Source: Palaemon carinicauda (taxonomy: Eukaryota; Arthropoda; Malacostraca; Decapoda; Palaemonidae). Taken from it: a DNA stretch of 64,000 nucleotides. The stretch is from NCBI RefSeq assembly GCF_036898095.1, contig NC_090763.1:53722968-53786967 (forward strand), in the 5' to 3' direction. This document shows, piece after piece, positions 57,577 through 64,000 of this stretch. Positions within the stretch are counted from its first letter, which is position 1. Every line of letters starts with the position of its first letter. The translations under genes and the position numbers were made by a program. Under the pieces are notes generated by a model. It saw nothing but the letters and a program-made list of their open reading frames with translations. It ran no database searches and was not told the origin of the DNA.

Positions 57577-58749
57577 TTATGGGAATGTAGTGGCTGAGCC
57601 CTCACCTACTACTGCACTCGCTGCTACGAATGGTCCCAGGGTGTAGCAGTTCTCGTAAAGAGACTGGACATCTTTGAGATAGAATGATGCGAACACTGAC
57701 TTGCTTCTCCAATAGGTTGCATCCATAACACTCTGCAGAGAACGGTTCTGTTTGAAGGCCACTGAAGTAGCCACAGCTCTCACTTCATGTGTCCTTACCT
57801 TCAGTAAAGCAAGGTCTTCTTCCTTCATATGAGAATGAGCTTCTCTAATCAGAAGCCTGATGTAGTAAGAAACTGCGTTCTTAGACATTGGTAGCGAAGG
57901 CTTCTTAACAGCACACCATAAGGCTTCTGATTGTCCTCGTAAGGGTTTTGACCTTTTCAGATAGTACCTAAGAGCTCTGACTGGGCAAAGTACTCTCTCC
58001 AGCTCGTTACCCACCAAGTTGGATAGGCTAGGGATCTCGAACGATTTAGGCCAAGGACGTGAAGGAAGCTCGTTTTTAGCCAAAAAACCGAGCTGCAAGG
58101 AACATGTAGCCGTTTCCGATGTGAAACCTATGTTCCTGCTGAAGGCGTGGATCTCACTTACTCTCTTAGCTGTTGCTAGGCAAACGAGGAAAAGAGTTTT
58201 TAATGTGAGGTCCTTGAAAGAGGCTGATTGGAGCGGTTCAAATCTAGATGACATCAGGAACTTTAGGACCACGTCTAGGTTCCAGCCTGGAGTGGACAAC
58301 CGACGTTCCTTAGAGGTCTCAAAAGACCTAAGGATGTCCTGCAGATCTTTGTTGGAGGAAAGATCCAAGCCTCTGTGGCGGAAGACCGCTGCCAACATAC
58401 TTCTGTAACCCTTGATCGTAGGAGCTGATAGGGATCTAACGTTCCTTAGATGTAACAGGAAGTCAGCAATCTGGGTTACAGTGGTACTGGTTGAGGAAAC
58501 TGCATTGGCCTTGCACCAGCTTCGGAAGACTTCCCATTTAGATTGATAGACTCTGCGAGTGGATGTCCTCCTAGCTCTAGCAATCGCTCTGGCTGCCTCC
58601 TTCGAAAAGCCTCTAGCTCTTGAGAGTCTTTCGATAGTCTGAAGGCAGTCAGACGAAGAGCGTGGAGGCTTGGGTGTACCTTCTTTACGTGAGGTTGACG
58701 CAGAAGGTCCACTCTTAGAGGGAGAGTCCTGGGAACGTCGACCAGCCAT
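57577..58749 (-). CDS. DIRS-e tyrosine recombinase (390 aa)
   Basis: Joins the circular element DNA to the target in the nucleus; it is the defining enzyme of DIRS elements. I chose the ATG at 58747-58749 (MAGRRSQDS). The frame is open far upstream, to 60480, but there it overlaps pol. Residues 40-130 form the SAM-like N-terminal domain (SLSAPTIKGYRS). Catalytic residues: Arg196 in A-K-R-V-S-E, His321 and Arg324 in T-H-E-V-R, Trp347 and Tyr357 in FASFYLKD. All are present, unlike in DIRS-c and -d, where Arg324 is Gly. It overlaps the end of pol by about 270 bp in another frame, a common DIRS layout. It is probably translated from its own ATG or after a shift. Confidence 0.9.
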   Translation of the reverse strand: MAGRRSQDSPSKSGPSASTSRKEGTPKPPRSSSDCLQTIERLSRARGFSKEAARAIARARRTSTRRVYQSKWEVFRSWCKANAVSSTSTTVTQIADFLLHLRNVRSLSAPTIKGYRSMLAAVFRHRGLDLSSNKDLQDILRSFETSKERRLSTPGWNLDVVLKFLMSSRFEPLQSASFKDLTLKTLFLVCLATAKRVSEIHAFSRNIGFTSETATCSLQLGFLAKNELPSRPWPKSFEIPSLSNLVGNELERVLCPVRALRYYLKRSKPLRGQSEALWCAVKKPSLPMSKNAVSYYIRLLIREAHSHMKEEDLALLKVRTHEVRAVATSVAFKQNRSLQSVMDATYWRSKSVFASFYLKDVQSLYENCYTLGPFVAASAVVGEGSATTFP

Positions 58750-60662
58750 TGCAGTACCTCTGTGAACCATTCTCTCGCGGGCCAGAGGGGAGCAACCAAC
58801 GTCAGCCGTGTCCCTTTGTGAGAGGCGAATTTCTGAAGTACCCTGTTGACAATCTTGAACGGCGGGAATGCATACAGGTCGAGATGGGACCAATTCAGCA
58901 GAAAGGCATCCACGTGAACTGCTGCCGGGTCTGGAATCGGAGAACAATACAATGGGAGCCTCTTGGTCATCGAGGTAGCGAACAGATCTATGGTTGGCTG
59001 ACCCCACAGGGACCAAAGTCTGCTGCAAACATCCTTGTGAAGGGTCCACTCTGTGGGGATGACCTGACCCTTCCGGCTGAGGCGATCTGCCATGACATTC
59101 ATATCGCCCTGAATGAACCTCGTTACCAGCGTGAGCCTTCGATCTTTTGACCAAATGAGGAGGTCCCTTGCGATCTCGAACAACTTCCTCGAATGAGTCC
59201 CCCCCTGCTTGGAGATGTAAGCCAAGGCTGTGGTGTTGTCGGAGTTCACCTCCACCACCTTGTTTAGCTGGAGGGACTTGAAGTTCATTAAGGCCAGATG
59301 AACCGCCAACAACTCCTTGCAATTGATGTGAAGTGTCCTTTGCTCCTGATTCCATGTTCCCGAGCATTCCTGTCCGTCCAATGTCGCACCCCAGCCCGAG
59401 TCTGATGCGTCCGAGAAGAGACGGTGGTCGGGGGTCTGAACAGCTAACGAAAGACCTTCCTTGAGAAGAATGCTGTTCTTCCACCACGTTAGAGTAGACC
59501 TCATCTCTTCGGAAACAGGAATTGAGACCGTCTCTAGCGTCATGTCCTTGATCCAGTGAGCAGCCAGATGATACTGAAGGGGGCGGAGGTGGAGTTTCCC
59601 TAACTCGATGAACAGGGCCAGCGATGAAAGTGTCCCTGTTAGACTCATCCACTGCCTTACTGAGCATCGGTTCCTTCTCAGCATGCTCAGGATGCACTCT
59701 AGGGCTTGGTTGATCCTTGGGGCCGACGGAAAAGCCCGAAAAGCTCGACTCTGAATCTCCATACCCAGGTAAACAATGGTCTGGGATGGGACGAGCTGGG
59801 ACTTCTCTAAATTGACCAGGAGGCCCAGTTCCTTGGTCAGATCCATAGTCCATCTGAGATTCTCCAGACAGCGACGACTTGTGGGAGCTCTTAAAAGCCA
59901 GTCGTCTAAAAAGAGGGAGGCTCTGATGTCTGCCAAGTGAAGGAATTTCGCAATATTCCTCATCAGTCGCGTAAACACAAGAGGTGCCGTGCTTAGGCCA
60001 AAGCACAGGGCTTGGAATTGGTACACAACCTTTCCATAGACGAATCTCAGGAAAGGTTGGGAGTCTGGATGGATGGGGACGTGAAAGTATGCGTCTTTCA
60101 GGTCTAACGAGACCATCCAGTCCTCCTGCCTGACCGCTGCTAGGACCGACTTCGTCGTCTCCATCGTGAACGTCTGCTTGGTGACATAAGCATTGAGCGC
60201 ACTGACGTCCAGCACCGGTCTCCAACCTCCTGTCTTCTTGGCTACCAGGGAGAGACGGTTGTAAAAGCCCGGGGATTGATGGTCCCGGACTATGACCACT
60301 GCCTCCTTGTGTAGCAAGAGCGACACCTCTTGTTGCAACGCTAGCCTCTTGTCCTTCTCCTTGTAGTTGGGAGAGAGGTTGATGGGAGATGTAGCTAGAG
60401 GGGGATTGCGGCAGAACGGAATTCTGTATCCCTCCCTCAGCCACTTCACAGACTGAGCGTCTGCACCTCTGCTCTCCCAAGCTTGCCAGAAGGTCTTGAG
60501 TCTGGCTCCTACAGCTGTCTGGAGAGGAAGGCAGTCAAAACTTGCCTCTTGTGGACTTGGAACCCTTCTTGGACTTGCCACGGTGACTGTCTGCACGGGT
60601 ACCTCCTCTGCTGGAGGTTCTGCCACGAAAGGGCGGGATGGACCTGGAAGCAGGTGTATCAA
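58476..60662 (-). CDS. DIRS-e pol: reverse transcriptase, RNase H, methyltransferase-like (728 aa)
   Basis: Copies element RNA into DNA. In order: a leader (1-125); RT with motif A around Asp187 (SLDLKDAYF), motif B region at 219-228 (LCFGLSTAPL) and motif C F-L-D-D-W at 251-255; RNase H with Asp418 (FSDAS), Glu450 (CKELL), Asp475 (NSDNT) and Asp526 (MADRL). A DIRS-type methyltransferase-like region (540-640) follows, with DLFATS, CSPIPDP, AFPPF and LVAPLWPAREWF. The start overlaps gag by 128 bp, so expression may need reinitiation or a frameshift; the first ATG is at 60662. Every catalytic acidic residue is kept. The role of the methyltransferase-like part in the family is unclear. Confidence 0.9.
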   Translation of the reverse strand: MIHLLPGPSRPFVAEPPAEEVPVQTVTVASPRRVPSPQEASFDCLPLQTAVGARLKTFWQAWESRGADAQSVKWLREGYRIPFCRNPPLATSPINLSPNYKEKDKRLALQQEVSLLLHKEAVVIVRDHQSPGFYNRLSLVAKKTGGWRPVLDVSALNAYVTKQTFTMETTKSVLAAVRQEDWMVSLDLKDAYFHVPIHPDSQPFLRFVYGKVVYQFQALCFGLSTAPLVFTRLMRNIAKFLHLADIRASLFLDDWLLRAPTSRRCLENLRWTMDLTKELGLLVNLEKSQLVPSQTIVYLGMEIQSRAFRAFPSAPRINQALECILSMLRRNRCSVRQWMSLTGTLSSLALFIELGKLHLRPLQYHLAAHWIKDMTLETVSIPVSEEMRSTLTWWKNSILLKEGLSLAVQTPDHRLFSDASDSGWGATLDGQECSGTWNQEQRTLHINCKELLAVHLALMNFKSLQLNKVVEVNSDNTTALAYISKQGGTHSRKLFEIARDLLIWSKDRRLTLVTRFIQGDMNVMADRLSRKGQVIPTEWTLHKDVCSRLWSLWGQPTIDLFATSMTKRLPLYCSPIPDPAAVHVDAFLLNWSHLDLYAFPPFKIVNRVLQKFASHKGTRLTLVAPLWPAREWFTEVLQWLVDVPRTLPLRVDLLRQPHVKKVHPSLHALRLTAFRLSKDSQELEAFRRRQPERLLELGGHPLAESINLNGKSSEAGARPMQFPQPVPL

Positions 60663-63090
60663 CTGCTAGGGGGCGGTAAGGTTTAGTCACGGAAGGTAAG
60701 GTCTTAGCCTTACGTGCAGAAGAAGCCATGAGGTCATGCGTATCCTTCTGGAGAAGAGAGGCAGCCATCCCCTTAATTAACTCCTCCGGAAACAGACACT
60801 TGGAAAGAGGAGCAAACAGCAACTCTGACCTCTGGCAAGGGGTGATACCAGCAAATAAGAAGGAGCACAGATGTTCTCTTTTCTTGAGGACCCCTGATAC
60901 ATAAGAAGCCGCAAGCTCGCCAGACCCATCTCGTATTGCCTTGTCCATGCTGGACATGATCAGCATGGCTGAGTCCTTGTCAGAAGGGGCAGTCTTCCTG
61001 CTTAAGGCTCCCAGACACCAATCGAGGAAGTTGAATATCTCGAAGGCACGAAAGACTCCCTTTAACAAGTGATCAAGATCTGAAGAGGACCAGCAGATCT
61101 TCGAACGTCTCATAGCCAACCTGCGGGGAGAGTCAACCAGACTTGAGAAGTCGGCCTGGGCAGAGGCAGGAACCCCCAAGCCAGGTTCCTCTCCCGTGGC
61201 ATACCAGACGCCCGACTTAGAAGCCAGCTTGGGAGGAGGAAACACAAAAGAGGTCCTTCCCAGTTGCTTCTTGGACTGCAACCAATCCCCCATAACCCTC
61301 AAAGCTCTCCTTGATGATCTGGCGAGAACAAGCTTGGTAAAGGCAGGCGCAGTCGACTGCATGCCCAGAGCAAACTCGGAGGGAGGAGAACGAGGGGTTG
61401 CAGACACAAAGTGTTCAGGGTACAACTCTCTGAACAAAGCAAGGACTTTGCGGAAGTCTAAGGAGGGTGGCGAAGACTTGTGTCCTTCAACATCAGAATG
61501 AGGATCATCTAGATGAGCAGCTTCATCCTCAGAAACCTCCTCACCCGACAGTTGAGTTGTAAGAGGCAAAGGCAGAGCAGCAAGCTGAACGGCTGAATCC
61601 TGCAGAACGGGTGCATGCGTACCTGCGGATCCATCATCATGCCTCTGCTGGACAGACTGTGAGCTGGTAACAACAAAAGCAGAGGGCCGGCGTAAGGGAG
61701 GGTCTGCGGTGGGCTGAGGAGCATGCGGTGTGGTATGAAGAGCATGCTGTAAGGCATGCGACTCATGCTGCATGGCATGCGGCTCATGCTGCATGGGATG
61801 AGGCTCATGCTGCATGGTATGAGGCTCATGCTGCATGGGATGCGGCTCATGCTGCATGGCATGCGGCTCATGCTGCATGGGATGAGGCTCATGCTGCATG
61901 GTATGAGGCTCATGCTGCATGGAATGCGGCTCATGCTGCATGGTATGCGGAGCATGCTGTAAGGTCTGCAGAGCATGCTGCATGGGCTGAGGAGAATGCC
62001 GCATAGTGCTGGAACCCGGCAACTCCCGATGCGGCAGCTCACGCATGTAAGCAGAAGGTGCAGCACGAACATGCGTCTGGCAGTGAGGACTGCGCAACGG
62101 TGGAGGAGCTCTCACAGGAGGAGGGGTGTTAACCTTCTCTGCCTGATACTCCTGCATAAAAGCCGCAAGCTGAGACTGCATAGTCTGCAGCATGGACCAC
62201 TTAGGGTCTACTGTGGTTGGAGCAGAGGCCTGTCGAGGGACCACTCTACCTCTCTTAGGCGGTGTGCAGTCATCAGATGACTGCGGCGAGTCCGAACTGA
62301 CCCAGTGGCTACACCTGGGCCGTTGGACTAGCTCGGAAGGGACCTTACGTTTGAGCGGTCGTGAGACCTTAGTCCACCGTTTCCTCCTGGAAACCTCTTC
62401 CACAGACGAGGAATGTAAGGGCTCATTCGTCTGGGAGTGGAAGGGACGATCCTTAGCAGATACGTCCGCAACCACTGAGGATACATCTGTGCGCCGATCA
62501 AGGCCTGCCGAACCCTTTGGTCCTTCGACATTGCTTCTCCCCTGGGCTTGGGAGCTTGCAAGAGGTCCCGGACTGGGAGGACGACTGGCACGCACAGATG
62601 TATCCTCATGCGCAACACTGACACTGACACTATGCACAGCACTAGCACTAACACTTCCCACTGCACTCTTCGCTTTCAGCTCTCTGACATCTGCCAAGAG
62701 CTGATTGCGGTCACTAACCAACGACTCCACCTTATCACCGAGAGCCTGAATGGCACGCAACATATCAGGCTGAGCACTCGTAGCAGGTTCGGGGGTCACC
62801 ACCACAGGGGAAGGAAAAGGTTGAGGGGCATGGGGAGAGGAAATATCCAAAGAGCGAGAAGAACTCCTCCTATCTCTCTCCTTCTCTAACCTACGAGTAT
62901 ATCTGAGGAATTCATTAAAATCGAATTCCGAAAGCCCAGCACATTCCCCACATCGATCTTCCAATTGACAGGATTTTCCCCTACAATTGGAACATACGGT
63001 GTGAGGATCAACAGAGGCCTTCGGAAGACGCCTATTACAAGTCCTAACACTACATCGCCTGTATTTAGGAACTTGGGAATGGTCAGACAT
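60535..63090 (-). CDS. DIRS-e gag (about 851 aa)
   Basis: Packaging protein of the element. The frame opens at 63135, but the ATG at 63088-63090 (MSDHSQVPK) matches the start of DIRS-a gag and is preferred. From that start, Cys residues at 13, 18, 33, 36, 41, 47 and 50 form a cluster (C-S-N-C-R-G-K-S-C, R-C-G-E-C) likely to bind zinc. A Ser/Arg stretch, a helix (Q-A-L-G-D-K-V-E-S-L), a Pro-rich part, and His/Gln-rich tandem repeats (about residues 366-453) follow. The globular part (about 600-800), with W-C-L-G-A-L and L-C-S-F-L-F-A-G-I, is the likely capsid-like region. The basic tail (K-S-K-K-G-S-K-S-T-R-G-K-F) probably binds nucleic acid. Confidence 0.85.
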   Translation of the reverse strand: MSDHSQVPKYRRCSVRTCNRRLPKASVDPHTVCSNCRGKSCQLEDRCGECAGLSEFDFNEFLRYTRRLEKERDRRSSSRSLDISSPHAPQPFPSPVVVTPEPATSAQPDMLRAIQALGDKVESLVSDRNQLLADVRELKAKSAVGSVSASAVHSVSVSVAHEDTSVRASRPPSPGPLASSQAQGRSNVEGPKGSAGLDRRTDVSSVVADVSAKDRPFHSQTNEPLHSSSVEEVSRRKRWTKVSRPLKRKVPSELVQRPRCSHWVSSDSPQSSDDCTPPKRGRVVPRQASAPTTVDPKWSMLQTMQSQLAAFMQEYQAEKVNTPPPVRAPPPLRSPHCQTHVRAAPSAYMRELPHRELPGSSTMRHSPQPMQHALQTLQHAPHTMQHEPHSMQHEPHTMQHEPHPMQHEPHAMQHEPHPMQHEPHTMQHEPHPMQHEPHAMQHESHALQHALHTTPHAPQPTADPPLRRPSAFVVTSSQSVQQRHDDGSAGTHAPVLQDSAVQLAALPLPLTTQLSGEEVSEDEAAHLDDPHSDVEGHKSSPPSLDFRKVLALFRELYPEHFVSATPRSPPSEFALGMQSTAPAFTKLVLARSSRRALRVMGDWLQSKKQLGRTSFVFPPPKLASKSGVWYATGEEPGLGVPASAQADFSSLVDSPRRLAMRRSKICWSSSDLDHLLKGVFRAFEIFNFLDWCLGALSRKTAPSDKDSAMLIMSSMDKAIRDGSGELAASYVSGVLKKREHLCSFLFAGITPCQRSELLFAPLSKCLFPEELIKGMAASLLQKDTHDLMASSARKAKTLPSVTKPYRPLAVDTPASRSIPPFRGRTSSRGGTRADSHRGKSKKGSKSTRGKF
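61730..61990. repeat. 21-bp tandem repeat within DIRS-e gag
   Basis: About a dozen copies of a unit like 'ggctcatgctgcatggcatgc', encoding M-Q-H-E-P-H-x on the minus strand. The unit length keeps the frame. It sits where b, c and d carry the 16-bp minisatellite. Confidence 0.9.
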
Positions 63091-63270
63091 CTTGAATTTA
63101 GAAGTAGTCAAAGGGGGAATTCCAAAGTAAAGCAAAGATCGTTAACCAATGAATCAAATTAATACCAAAAGCTTGCTAAGCTAAGGCTAAAGCTTCCTGT
63201 ACAGCGAAGGCTAAATTTCAGAGCAAATACTTCACCAAATCGTGAACAAAAGACTCCAAAATCAACAGCG

Positions 63271-63459
63271 TATCCATGTAGGTCTTGCCGGTGGCACAAC
63301 AGAGGAAAAATTGAGGTCTTGTTGACAAGAAGTACTGGAGTACCTGACCACAGATGGTGCTGGTGAGTACACCCCCACCTGTATAGCGATCGCTGGCGTA
63401 TCCCGACCGTAGATTTCTGTCGGGCAACGGAGTTGACAGCTACATGATCATCGGGTAAG
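63271..63459. repeat. DIRS-e right inverted terminal repeat
   Basis: Inverse of 56886-57050. It ends 'cgggtaagattaata' and passes straight into DIRS-f. Confidence 0.88.
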
Positions 63460-63466
63460 ATTAATA

Positions 63467-64000
63467 TGTTATTTTCATTAGTAAAATAAATTTTTGAATA
63501 TACTTACCCGATAATCATGTAGCTGTCAACTCCGTTGCCCGACAGAAATCTAAGGAGGGATACGCCAGCTATCACAATACTAGAAGGGGGTGTACTAACC
63601 AGCGCCACCTGTGGCCAGGTACTCAAGTACTTCTTGTTGACACCTCCTCAATTATTCCTCGGTCCCACTGGTTCTCTATGGGGAGGAAGGGAGGGTCAAT
63701 TAAATCATGATTATCGGGTAAGTATATTCAAAAATTTATTTTACTAATGAAAATAACATTTTTCAATATTAAACTTACCCGATAATCATGTAGCTGATTC
63801 ACACCCAGGGGGGTGGGTGAAAACCAGTGTACAAGATTAAAGGATAGCCAAGTATCCCCAAATTTCATATAACAGTTATCTCCAATAACAAATGAAATAA
63901 TAAGTACCTGGTAAGGAAGTCGAATTGAACCGTTACTCTGCCTCTTTTTTAAGTTCGTCTTCCTTACTGAGCGCAGCGTTCCTCTTGGAGGCTGAATCAA
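63467..64000 (-). mobile_element. DIRS-f, 3' end of a further copy (runs off the window)
   Basis: Left terminus TGTTATTTTCATTAG, terminal repeat, ICR (about 63705-63797) and 3' non-coding region, the same order as in c and d. It has the 'gataatcatg' variant, so it belongs to another subfamily than DIRS-e. Confidence 0.85.

Larger units (their letters stand above)
56849..63466 (-). mobile_element. DIRS-e, near-intact autonomous DIRS retrotransposon
   Basis: A 6.6 kb element with left terminus TGTTATTTTC (56849), inverted terminal repeats (about 56886-57050 and 63271-63459), an ICR (57089-57178), and three long overlapping minus-strand frames: gag 63090-60535, pol 60662-58476, recombinase 58749-57577. 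There is no stop or frameshift in any of them. DIRS elements replicate through reverse transcription and a circular DNA that is inserted by the recombinase, without LTRs or integrase. Confidence 0.92.

Noticed and set aside
58749..60480. N-terminal 577 codons of the 967-codon frame as a separate protein
   Set aside because: It overlaps pol in another frame and has no recognisable domain, while pol carries all RT and RNase H motifs. Kept only as a finding about frame openness.
61728..62072. Plus- and minus-strand open frames through the 21-bp gag repeat
   Set aside because: They are other-frame and antisense readings of the tandem repeat inside gag.

Overview
The window looks like a crustacean nuclear genome, most likely a decapod (shrimp or prawn). 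The grounds are intron-split host exons with GT/AG junctions, long AT, GA and CT microsatellites, and a very high load of DIRS-type (tyrosine-recombinase) retrotransposons. It also carries an RTE-like LINE, TTAA-flanked MITEs, and a dispersed repeat ending in ATT microsatellite. The decapod assignment is inference from these repeats. No bacterial genes, rRNA, tRNA or CRISPR array were seen.

Layout. 1-7747: an outer DIRS element (a) is split by a nested non-autonomous DIRS copy (b, 645-7524). 8300-10445: decayed DIRS relic (h). 10502-12542: an ATT-tailed dispersed repeat, a possible exon of an unidentified gene on the minus strand (11839-12020) and a small fold-back. 12543-25908: a second nest, with DIRS-c split by its near-identical sister DIRS-d (13576-20234). 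25913-28606: broken RTE-like LINE. 28.6-40 kb: AT-rich intergenic DNA with old duplicated blocks, microsatellites and dispersed repeats. 40863-50680: five minus-strand exons of CHMP6/VPS20, an ESCRT-III subunit. Its introns hold two LINE tails, a DIRS-like solo end, a DIRS of a second family that lacks reverse transcriptase (g, 43575-48040) and two MITEs; a third MITE lies just 3' of the gene. 51.9-55.3 kb: another decayed DIRS (i). 56849-63466: a near-intact autonomous DIRS (e) with open gag, pol and recombinase frames. 63467-64000: the 3' end of a further copy (f), joined directly to e.

How the parts fit. DIRS-e keeps everything expected of an autonomous element: gag with a Cys cluster, RT with an LDDW box, RNase H, a methyltransferase-like region and a tyrosine recombinase with R/H-x-x-R/W/Y. 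It also has inverted termini and an internal complementary region (ICR) matching the joined termini. Copies b, c and d share one deletion that fuses mid-gag to RT motif C, and all three have lost the gag Cys cluster. They look like a non-autonomous subfamily moved in trans by an e-like element. Resolved insertions sit at short A-runs without target duplication, as expected if a circular intermediate recombines at a 4-5 bp A core. Two elements are themselves the targets of other DIRS copies.
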